DNA of 11,208 nt. Origin: DATAFF01 sp036257595. GTDB lineage: Bacteria; Pseudomonadota; Alphaproteobacteria; Rhizobiales; Aestuariivirgaceae. Where the stretch lies: assembly GCA_036257595.1 (NCBI GenBank), contig DATAFF010000103.1, forward strand, positions 1-11,208, read 5' to 3'. The position numbers were made by a program, and so were the translations under genes. The notes under the pieces are model-generated. The model made no database searches. It had not been told where the DNA came from and saw nothing but the letters and a program-made list of their open reading frames with translations. Of the stretch, positions 1 through 6,079 are shown piece after piece. Position 1 is the first letter of the stretch. Each line of letters opens with the position of its first letter.

Positions 1-22
1 CGCCAGAGATTAAGGGAAAACA

Positions 23-86
23 AGGCAGTAGGCATTAGGCAATAGGCAGTGAGTGGTGCTCTTGACGACAGCCGACTGCCGACTGC
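23..86. repeat. Type I heptad repeat hairpin, partial (copy a)
   Basis: The left arm (23-50) is a run of 7-bp units of the form GGCAGTA, GGCATTA and GGCAATA. A shorter right arm (73-86) carries the complementary CGACTGC units, so the inverted repeat is imperfect. TAG recurs every seven bases on the plus strand. It resembles copies 287-359 and 10688-10762. Its polarity would fit a plus-strand gene ending just left of the window, which cannot be seen. Confidence 0.7.
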
Positions 87-94
87 TTGGATCA

Positions 95-280
95 ATGGGG
101 AGGAGCCGGGGGTGGGGCCTCGCTTCGCTCGACCACCCTCCACCAGGAGGACGGTAAAGGTTCGCGCCGCCCCCACTTTCCCTTCGCCCCGCGCCAGCGG
201 GGTGGACAGAGCGCCGCTCCACTTTCCCCTCGCCCCGCGCCAGCGGGGAGAGGGTGGTGCGAGGCACCGGGTGAGGGGCA
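95..280. repeat. GC-rich palindromic (RPE-like) composite element, copy 1
   Basis: This is a cluster of small palindromes. GGGTGG (110-115) pairs with CCACCC (133-138). A 29-bp unit with core CCCCGC-gcca-GCGGGG occurs twice in tandem at 174-202 and 220-248 (period 46). GGTGC/GCACC lies at about 255-268. The minus strand of 221-300 is nearly identical to 10749-10826 on the plus strand, including the junction into the adjacent heptad arm. The style matches dispersed palindromic elements known in Hyphomicrobiales; family membership is from memory and unchecked. Confidence 0.75.
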
Positions 281-286
281 TCTTTT

Positions 287-359
287 AGGCAGTAGGCAAA
301 TAGGCAATAGGCAGTCGGGAGTTCACCACATACTGCCTACTGCCTACTGCCTATTGCCT
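287..359. repeat. Type I heptad hairpin at the 3' end of guaA (copy b)
   Basis: The left arm 287-315 and right arm 331-359 are both built from four 7-bp units (GGCAGTA, GGCAATA and close variants) in opposite orientation, giving a stem of about 29 bp with a few mismatches and a 15-nt loop. The right arm read on the minus strand starts five bases after the guaA TAG (365-367). The hairpin may act as a terminator-like or mRNA 3'-end structure for guaA. There is no clear U tract, so that role is inference. Confidence 0.85.
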
Positions 360-364
360 CCCCC

Positions 365-1918
365 CTACTCCCACTCGATCGTCCCCGGCGGCTTCGACGT
401 CACATCGAGCACCACGCGGTTGATGCCGCTCACCTCGTTGATGATCCGCGTCGCCGTGCGCGCCAGGAACTCGTGATCGAACGGGAACCAGTCGGCCGTC
501 ATGCCGTCGGTCGAGGTGACGGCGCGCAGCGCGCAGACATTGTCATAGGTCCGACCATCGCCCATGACCCCCACCGTCTGCACCGGCAGCAGCACCGCGA
601 AGGCCTGCCAGATCGCATCGTAGAGCCCGGCCTTCCTGATCTCGTCGAGGAAGATCGTATCGGCCTTGCGCAGCACCTCGAGCTTGTCGCGGGTGACGGA
701 GCCTGGAATGCGGATGGCGAGACCGGGACCGGGAAAGGGATGGCGGCGGATGAAGTGATCGGGCATGCCGAGCTCGTGCCCGAGCGCCCTGACCTCGTCC
801 TTGAACAGCTCGCGCAACGGCTCGATGAGCTTGAGGTTCATCCGCTCCGGCAGCCCGCCGACATTGTGGTGCGACTTGATCGTCACCGACGGGCCGCCGG
901 TGACCGACACGCTCTCGATCACGTCGGGATAGAGCGTCCCCTGCGCCAGGAAGCCGGCGCCGCCCACCTTCTTCGCCTCTTGATCGAACACCTCGATGAA
1001 CAGCCGGCCGATGATCTTGCGCTTCGCTTCCGGATCGCTCACCCCGGCGAGCGCATCGAGAAACAGCGTCGAGGCGTCGACATGGACGAGCGGGATGTTG
1101 AAGGAATCGCGGAACAGCCGCACCACCTCCGCCGCCTCGCCGGCCCGCATCAGCCCGTGATCGACGAAGATGCAGGTGAGCTGCGCCCCGATCGCCTCAT
1201 GGATCAGCACCGCGGTCACCGCCGAATCGACGCCGCCGGACAGGCCGCATATCACCTTCTCGAAGCCGACCAGCTTCTTGATGCGGTTCACCGCATCGGC
1301 CCGGAAATGCGACATCGACCAATTGCCGCGGCAGCCGCATATGTCGATCACGAAATTGCGGTAGAGCTTGCCGCCGTCCGGCGTGTGGACGACCTCGGGA
1401 TGGAACTGCACGGCATAGAAGTCGCGCCGCTCGTCGGCCACCGCCGCAAACGGCGCGCCGTCCGACACCCCGACCACCCGGAAGCCCGGCGGCAGCGCCT
1501 TGACCCGGTCGCCATGGCTCATCCACACCTGGTGGCGCTCGCCCTTCTCCCACACGTCTTCGAACAGCGAGCAATGATCGGCGACCTCGAGAAAGGCCCG
1601 GCCGAACTCGCGATGCTGCGATGCCTCGACCGCGCCGCCGAGCTGGGCGCACATCACCTGCTGGCCATAGCAGATGCCGAGCACCGGCAGGCCGAGCCGG
1701 AACACCTTGTCGGGCGCCCGCGGGCTCTCGCCCTCGAGCACGCTGGCCGGCCCCCCCGACAGGATGATCCCCTTGAGGCCGTCGCGGTCGAGTGCCCGCT
1801 CGGCAAGCTGATAGGGCACGATTTCCGAATAGACGCCGGCTTCGCGGACGCGGCGGGCGATCAGCTGGGTGACCTGGGATCCGAAATCGATGATCAGGAT
1901 GCGCTCGGTGATCGTCAT
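365..1918 (-). CDS. guaA: GMP synthase (glutamine-hydrolysing)
   Basis: Converts XMP, ATP and glutamine to GMP, the last step of guanine nucleotide synthesis in the cytosol. At 517 residues it has the usual full length. The N-terminal class I glutamine amidotransferase domain (about 1-195) shows the nucleophile in GICYGQQ (Cys83) and the His173/Glu175 pair in QFHPE. The ATP pyrophosphatase domain follows, with P-loop SGGVDS at about 227-232. The C-terminal dimerisation domain carries RRHPFPGPGLAIRI and ends in IEWE, as in other GuaA proteins. The ATG at 1918 fits the family N-terminus (ILIIDFGSQVTQLIARRVRE), although no strong Shine-Dalgarno is visible. It stands apart from guaB and is separated from rsmB by a convergent small gene. 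A 641-aa reading frame on the opposite strand is a high-GC shadow. Confidence 0.98.
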   Translation of the reverse strand: MTITERILIIDFGSQVTQLIARRVREAGVYSEIVPYQLAERALDRDGLKGIILSGGPASVLEGESPRAPDKVFRLGLPVLGICYGQQVMCAQLGGAVEASQHREFGRAFLEVADHCSLFEDVWEKGERHQVWMSHGDRVKALPPGFRVVGVSDGAPFAAVADERRDFYAVQFHPEVVHTPDGGKLYRNFVIDICGCRGNWSMSHFRADAVNRIKKLVGFEKVICGLSGGVDSAVTAVLIHEAIGAQLTCIFVDHGLMRAGEAAEVVRLFRDSFNIPLVHVDASTLFLDALAGVSDPEAKRKIIGRLFIEVFDQEAKKVGGAGFLAQGTLYPDVIESVSVTGGPSVTIKSHHNVGGLPERMNLKLIEPLRELFKDEVRALGHELGMPDHFIRRHPFPGPGLAIRIPGSVTRDKLEVLRKADTIFLDEIRKAGLYDAIWQAFAVLLPVQTVGVMGDGRTYDNVCALRAVTSTDGMTADWFPFDHEFLARTATRIINEVSGINRVVLDVTSKPPGTIEWE

Positions 1919-1996
1919 GTGCAGCCATTACCGATTCGCTGCCCAGGGCGCAAGCGAGCGGTTGACAGAGTGGCCGAGTCTTTTCAAAGAAGCGCC

Positions 1997-2398
1997 ATGT
2001 GCCGCATGATCCTTTTCGCCGTCCTGATGTCACTCATCCTGCCGCAAGCGCCGGCGCTGGCCGACGATCGCTTGTCGCCGCGCGGCGCCCCGTGGTGGCG
2101 CGAGCTTGCCCGATGCGGCGGCCTGGCACTCGCGGTGCGCGACCGCGCCGTCGACCGCAAGGAGCCGCCGGAGCGCATTGCCGGCCTCACCCGCGCCATG
2201 CAGGCCTATCTCGACGCCGGCGCCGTCCAGCTGCGCCACGACCGCGGCATCGAGCCCTCGCCCGCCAAGCGCAGCGTCTATCAATCGGCAGGCAAGGCGT
2301 GGGAGGAGCTCAAGGGATCGCCGGCCTCCTTGAGCGAGCTCGAGAGCAAGCTCGCCGCTTGTGCGGCGCAGCTGGAGGAGCATCGCAAGCTGCAGTAA
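1997..2398 (+). CDS. Small secreted (periplasmic) hypothetical protein with two cysteines
   Basis: A 133-residue protein of unknown function. Residues 1-22 form a clear Sec signal peptide: a hydrophobic stretch MILFAVLMSLILP, then APALA before DD, a good signal peptidase I site. The mature part of about 110 residues is predicted mostly helical, rich in Ala, Glu and Arg, and has exactly two cysteines (in ARCGG and AACAA) that could form a disulfide in the periplasm. The ATG at 1997 is chosen because it places the signal peptide at the N-terminus; the ATG at 2006 would also keep it. Only a weak purine stretch (AAAGAAG) lies upstream. The gene is divergent from guaA (78-bp gap) and convergent with rsmB. 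Its TAA stop touches the heptad repeat that follows. I do not recognise the family. Confidence 0.8.
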   Translation: MCRMILFAVLMSLILPQAPALADDRLSPRGAPWWRELARCGGLALAVRDRAVDRKEPPERIAGLTRAMQAYLDAGAVQLRHDRGIEPSPAKRSVYQSAGKAWEELKGSPASLSELESKLAACAAQLEEHRKLQ

Positions 2399-2477
2399 GC
2401 GAATAGCGAATAGTGAGTAGCGAATAGCTGGGCCGAGCACTGCCCGCCTATTCGCTATTCGCTATTCGCTATTCGCT
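2398..2477. repeat. Type II heptad hairpin shared by two convergent genes (copy a)
   Basis: The left arm 2398-2427 and right arm 2448-2477 are each about four GCGAATA units in opposite orientation, giving a 30-bp stem with 28 exact pairs and a 20-nt loop. The two deviations sit in the third left unit (GTGAGTA, T2414 and G2417) and become U-G/G-U wobbles in plus-strand RNA. TAG occurs at 2404, 2411, 2418 and 2425. The left arm starts at the last base of the secreted-protein stop. The right arm contains the last two sense codons and the stop of rsmB. The hairpin could serve as a bidirectional 3' end; the role is inferred. Confidence 0.9.
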
Positions 2478-3761
2478 TTTCCCCACCACCCCAACGAAGA
2501 ACCCATCCGTGCCGTCCCGCGCCGGGGTCAGCTTCACCGATCCATGGCCGATCGCATCGTCCGGCGCCGCGGTGCCGATCGTCTCGCGCCACACCGCGCC
2601 GATGTCGCAGCGGGTGAAATCCGGGCGACGCGCGAGAAAGGCGGCGATCTGGTCGTCATTCTCCTCCGGCAGCAGCGAGCAGGTGACATAGACGAGCCGC
2701 CCGCCCGGCCTGACCAGATCGGCGGCCTGGTCGAGCAGCGCCCGCTGCTCGCCGATCCGCAAGTCGAGCTGCCGGTCGCTCAGCCGCCATTTGGCATCGG
2801 GCTTGCGCCGCCACGCGCCCGAGCCGGAGCACGGCGCATCGATGAGGACGCGGTCGAGCCGGCCGGCGAGCCCGGTGAGCCGGCTCGGCTCGTCGGCCGG
2901 GATCACCTGCGCATTGCGCACCCCGGCGCGCTGCAGCCGCTCATGGATCGGCTTGAGGCGCTGGCGATCGCGGTCATGGGCGAAGATCTGGCCGCGGTTC
3001 TGCATGGCAGCAGCCATCGCCAGGGTCTTGCCGCCCCCGCCGGCGCAGAGATCGAGGATCTGCATCTGGGCCTGCGCCCCGACCAGCAGTGCCGCGATCT
3101 GCGAGCCCGCATCCTGCAGCTCGAACCAGCCGCGCTGATAGCCGGCCTCGGCCTCGACATTGGGCGCCCGCTGACTGCCATGCGGCACCGGAATGCGGAT
3201 GCACAGCGGCGACAGCGGACCCGGTACGGCGCCGAATTTTTCAAGCGTCTTCAGCACCTTGGCCGGCGACGTCTTGAGCGTGTTGGCCCTGAGGTCGATC
3301 GGCGCCCGCTCGGCCAGCGCCGCCGCCTCGAACGCCGCCCGATCGCCGAATGCCCGCTCGAAGGAAGGGACCAGCCATTGCGGGATGTCGCCGGCAATGT
3401 GCAGCGGCAGACCCGGCGCGCCGACGCTGGCGGCGAGCCGGCGGCGCTCGTCCTCGGACAGCGCACCCGGGCCGTGCTCCTCCTCCATCGCCGCCGCGAA
3501 ATCGGCCTCGTCCATCGCCCAGGAATCATGGGCCGCGGCGAGGATCAGGGCGCGCGGCGTTTCGCTTCCCATGCGGTGCCCTAGCGAATTGCGCCGCCGC
3601 AGCGCGTCGAACACCAGATTGCCGATGGCGGAGCGGTCGGCCGAGCCGGCGAAACGGTGGTCGCGCGCCCAGTCCTTCAGCGCCTGGCTCGCCGGCTGAT
3701 GGCGCTCCAGCACGGCATGAAGGACCTCGATTGCTGCCGCCGCCCGGCCACCCGGCCGCAT
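2469..3761 (-). CDS. rsmB: 16S rRNA (cytosine-5)-methyltransferase, RsmB/NOP family
   Basis: An S-adenosylmethionine-dependent RNA m5C methyltransferase, probably acting on 16S rRNA in the cytosol. At 430 residues it is close to E. coli RsmB. The first ~130 residues look like the NusB-like RNA-binding domain (ADRSAIGNLVFDALRRRNSL). The Rossmann domain shows the SAM motif LDLCAGGGGKT (about 237-246), motif IV with cysteine DAPCSGSGAWRRKPD (about 309-322) and catalytic motif VI TCSLLPEEN (about 360-368). The ATG at 3761 is preferred over a TTG one codon upstream because it gives a TGATG overlap with the guaB stop, which implies translational coupling. The last residues Ser-Glu and the TAG are encoded inside a heptad repeat. 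Exact target specificity (RsmB or another NOP member) is not provable from sequence alone. Confidence 0.92.
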   Translation of the reverse strand: MRPGGRAAAAIEVLHAVLERHQPASQALKDWARDHRFAGSADRSAIGNLVFDALRRRNSLGHRMGSETPRALILAAAHDSWAMDEADFAAAMEEEHGPGALSEDERRRLAASVGAPGLPLHIAGDIPQWLVPSFERAFGDRAAFEAAALAERAPIDLRANTLKTSPAKVLKTLEKFGAVPGPLSPLCIRIPVPHGSQRAPNVEAEAGYQRGWFELQDAGSQIAALLVGAQAQMQILDLCAGGGGKTLAMAAAMQNRGQIFAHDRDRQRLKPIHERLQRAGVRNAQVIPADEPSRLTGLAGRLDRVLIDAPCSGSGAWRRKPDAKWRLSDRQLDLRIGEQRALLDQAADLVRPGGRLVYVTCSLLPEENDDQIAAFLARRPDFTRCDIGAVWRETIGTAAPDDAIGHGSVKLTPARDGTDGFFVGVVGKSE

Positions 3762-5245
3762 CAATCCCGGCGCAGATAGTTGGGGGCCTCGCGGGTGATC
3801 TCCACATCATGGACATGGCTCTCGCGCATGCCCGCGCCGGAGACCCGGATGAACTGCGCCTTGGCGCGGAACTCGGCCAGGCTGGCAGCGCCGGTATAGC
3901 CCATGGCCGCCCTGAGTCCCCCGACCAGCTGATGCACCACCGTGGTCACCGGCCCCTTATAGGGCACCTGCCCTTCCACGCCCTCGGGCACGAGCTTCAG
4001 CGAGTCCCTGACCTCCTGCTGGAAATAGCGATCGGCCGAGCCGCGTGCCATGGCGCCGACCGACCCCATGCCGCGATAGGATTTGTAGCTGCGGCCCTGA
4101 TAGAGGTAGACCTCGCCCGGGCTCTCGTCGGTGCCGGCGAGGAGCGAGCCGATCATCGCGCAGGAGGCGCCGGCCGCCAGCGCCTTGGCCAGGTCGCCGG
4201 AGAATTTGATGCCGCCATCGGCAATCACCGGAATGCCGCGGCGCTCGCCCTCGGCAGCACACTCCATCACGGCCGAGAGCTGCGGCACGCCGACCCCCGC
4301 CACCACCCGGGTGGTGCAGATCGAGCCTGGGCCGATGCCGACCTTGACCGCATCCGCCCCGGCATCGGCGAGCGCCGCCACCGCCTCGGCGGTCGCGACA
4401 TTGCCGGCGATGACCTCGACCTTGTTGGACAGCCGCTTGATGCGCCGCACCTGCTCGATGACATGGATCGAATGACCATGGGCGGTGTCGACCACCACCG
4501 CATCGACTCCGGCATCGATCAGGAGCTCGGCGCGGCGGAACCCGCCATCGCCTGTGCCGGTGGCGGCGGCCACCCGCAGGCGGCCCTGCTCGTCCTTCGC
4601 CGCGTTGGGGTGAAGCGCCGCCTTCTCCATATCGGTGACGGTGATGAGGCCGACGCAGCGATATTCGTCATCGACCACGATCAGCTTCTCGATGCGATGG
4701 CGGTGCAGCAGCCGGCGAGCCTCGTCGCGATCGACGTTCTCGCGCACCGTGATCAGGTTCTCCCGCGTCATCAGCTCCGACACCTTCTGGCCAAGATCGG
4801 TGGCGAAGCGGACGTCGCGATTGGTGATGATGCCGACGAGAACGCCGCGCCCGTCCACCACCGGAATGCCGGAGATGCGGAAGCGGCGCTTGAGCTCCAT
4901 CACATCGGCAAGCGTCGCATCGGGCGCGATGGTGATCGGGTTCACCACCATTCCCGATTCGAACTTCTTGACCTGGCGCACTTGGTCGGCCTGCAGCTCG
5001 GGATCGAGATTGCGGTGGATGACGCCGAGCCCGCCATCCTGCGCGATGGCGATCGCCAGCCGCGACTCGGTCACCGTATCCATGGCCGAGGAGATGATCG
5101 GGATCGTGAGCTCGATGCCGCGGGTGAGGCGGGTCCGGGTGTCGACCTCGGACGGCATGACGGACGATGCCCCGGGTTTGAGCAGGACGTCGTCGAAGGT
5201 CAGGTACTCGGGAAAGGAGTGCGTGTCCGGCGGCAGAAGCGCCAT
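3761..5245 (-). CDS. guaB: Inosine-5'-monophosphate dehydrogenase
   Basis: Oxidises IMP to XMP with NAD+, the committed and rate-limiting step of guanine nucleotide synthesis; a cytosolic tetramer or octamer. The (beta/alpha)8 barrel begins with LTFDDVLLKPG. Two CBS domains are inserted at about 98-215 and are the usual purine nucleotide sensing module. The catalytic loop GIGPGSICTTR carries the nucleophilic Cys at about 310. The flap region YRGMGSVGAM follows, and the family C-terminus is present. The start is the ATG at 5245 (494 aa): GAGG at 5255-5252 lies six bases upstream, whereas a TTG at 5251 would directly abut that site. The gene is 75 bp downstream of rlmE and its TGA overlaps the rsmB ATG. 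An inverted repeat covers its ribosome binding site. Confidence 0.97.
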   Translation of the reverse strand: MALLPPDTHSFPEYLTFDDVLLKPGASSVMPSEVDTRTRLTRGIELTIPIISSAMDTVTESRLAIAIAQDGGLGVIHRNLDPELQADQVRQVKKFESGMVVNPITIAPDATLADVMELKRRFRISGIPVVDGRGVLVGIITNRDVRFATDLGQKVSELMTRENLITVRENVDRDEARRLLHRHRIEKLIVVDDEYRCVGLITVTDMEKAALHPNAAKDEQGRLRVAAATGTGDGGFRRAELLIDAGVDAVVVDTAHGHSIHVIEQVRRIKRLSNKVEVIAGNVATAEAVAALADAGADAVKVGIGPGSICTTRVVAGVGVPQLSAVMECAAEGERRGIPVIADGGIKFSGDLAKALAAGASCAMIGSLLAGTDESPGEVYLYQGRSYKSYRGMGSVGAMARGSADRYFQQEVRDSLKLVPEGVEGQVPYKGPVTTVVHQLVGGLRAAMGYTGAASLAEFRAKAQFIRVSGAGMRESHVHDVEITREAPNYLRRD

Positions 5246-5280
5246 GGCCAACCTCGATCAGCACGGGGGTTCAGGTTGGC
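5246..5280 (-). promoter_or_regulatory. Leader hairpin covering the guaB ribosome binding site
   Basis: In the guaB mRNA the 8-nt arm GCCAACCU (5280-5273) is perfectly complementary to AGGUUGGC (5254-5247), with an 18-nt loop. The second arm contains three bases of the GAGG Shine-Dalgarno (5255-5252) and ends one base before the AUG. If formed, it would hinder initiation and could couple guaB translation to upstream events. The pairing is seen directly; regulation is inferred. The stem is short and might be chance. Confidence 0.45.
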
Positions 5281-5320
5281 GGCTGTCTTTAACACCTGTG
5301 CGAAGCCGCGCCAAGCCTGT

Positions 5321-6079
5321 TCAGCCGCCCCGGAATCCCGAAGCCAGCACGAACAACTCCGCGGAATCGCTGCGGCTCGCCTTGGGCTTGACATGGCGGA
5401 CCGCCGCGAAATCGCGCTTCATGCCCTCGAGCAGCTCCCGTTCGGTGCCGCCGCGCAGCACTTTGCACAGGAAAGTGCCGCCAGGCTTGAGCACCTGCCG
5501 GGCGAAATCGAGTGCCGCGTCGGCGAGCGCCATGACCTTGAGGTGGTCGGTCTGTCGGTGGCCGCTCGCCGGTGCCGCCATGTCCGAGATCACTGCATCC
5601 GCCTTTTCGCCATCGAGCGCCCGGAGCAGCGCCGCGACCGCCTCGGGCTCCAGGAAATCGCGCTGAAGCACCGTGACGCCGGGCAGCGGATCCATCGCCG
5701 TCAGGTCGAGCGCGATGACGCCTCCCCGTCCCTCGCCGGCCCTAACCCGTTCGGCGGCGATCTGCGACCATCCGCCGGGCGCCGCCCCGAGATCGACCAC
5801 CACCGCCCCCGGCTTCAGGAACCGAGCCTTGTCGTCGATTTCGACGAGCTTGAAGGCGGCGCGCGACCGCAACCCGCGATCCCGCGCCGCGGCGACATAG
5901 GGATCGTTGAGCTGCCGCTCGAGCCAGCGCTTCGACGACACGCTGCGCCCTTTGGCGGTGACCACCCGCTGCTTGAGCCGGCGGCCGGTGGAGGTGGCGC
6001 TGCTGGTGCGATCGGAACTGCCTTTGCGACCGCCGGGTCGGCGCGGCCCGCCGGGCCTACCCGGTCCCGGTCCGGCCAT
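5321..6079 (-). CDS. rlmE: 23S rRNA (uridine-2'-O)-methyltransferase RlmE (FtsJ/RrmJ)
   Basis: Methylates the 2'-O of U2552 (E. coli numbering) in the A loop of 23S rRNA, a late step of 50S assembly. At 252 residues it is longer than E. coli RlmE (about 209) because of a basic Gly/Arg/Ser-rich N-terminal tail of about 50 residues, which I have the impression is common in rhizobial homologues. The SAM motif DLGAAPGGWSQ is at 96-106. The K-D-K-E catalytic tetrad is visible as Lys77 (AAFKL), Asp166 (ISDMAAP), Lys206 (FLCKVLRG) and Glu241 (SAELF). The ATG at 6079 has GGGA four bases upstream. It overlaps the end of ppx by 23 bp, so the two are co-transcribed and probably translationally coupled. 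guaB follows 75 bp downstream. Confidence 0.95.
   Translation of the reverse strand: MAGPGPGRPGGPRRPGGRKGSSDRTSSATSTGRRLKQRVVTAKGRSVSSKRWLERQLNDPYVAAARDRGLRSRAAFKLVEIDDKARFLKPGAVVVDLGAAPGGWSQIAAERVRAGEGRGGVIALDLTAMDPLPGVTVLQRDFLEPEAVAALLRALDGEKADAVISDMAAPASGHRQTDHLKVMALADAALDFARQVLKPGGTFLCKVLRGGTERELLEGMKRDFAAVRHVKPKASRSDSAELFVLASGFRGG

Larger units (their letters stand above)
1..364. other. Gene-free intergenic stretch made of nested palindromic repeats
   Basis: I see no credible gene in this stretch. From left to right it holds a partial type I heptad hairpin (23-86), a GC-rich palindromic block (about 95-280) and a second, better type I heptad hairpin (287-359) that ends five bases from the guaA stop codon. 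Short reading frames on both strands run through repeat sequence and show no domain. A plus-strand gene could end at a TAA at 11-13 just before the first repeat, but only three codons are visible, so I do not call it. Confidence 0.8.

Noticed and set aside
287..359. CRISPR-like array from evenly repeated short units
   Set aside because: Units are 7 bp, contiguous and without spacers, arranged as inverted arms. This is a hairpin repeat, not a CRISPR.
1962..1990. Perfect TTGACA (-35) ahead of the secreted-protein gene
   Set aside because: No acceptable -10 lies at 16-18 bp spacing (CAAAGA/TCAAAG), and the ATG would be almost at the transcript start. Not enough to call a promoter.
1965..1995. 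tRNA-Ser/Leu-like string (GAGTGGCCGAGT)
   Set aside because: Only a D-arm-like fragment: no anticodon arm, no GGTTCGA T-arm and no acceptor pairing follow before the next gene starts.
473..1996. Long plus-strand open frame (about 508 codons) opposite guaA, continuous with the secreted protein
   Set aside because: It lies antisense to guaA, its translation is low-complexity His/Arg/Asp/Ala-rich, and it has no domain. Only its last 133 codons, after the signal-peptide ATG at 1997, look real.
2448..2480. Classical Rho-independent terminator
   Set aside because: The stem is AT/GC mixed and long (30 bp) with a large loop and only a short TTTT after the right arm. It does not fit the usual GC-stem plus U-tract model, though a 3'-end role is still possible.
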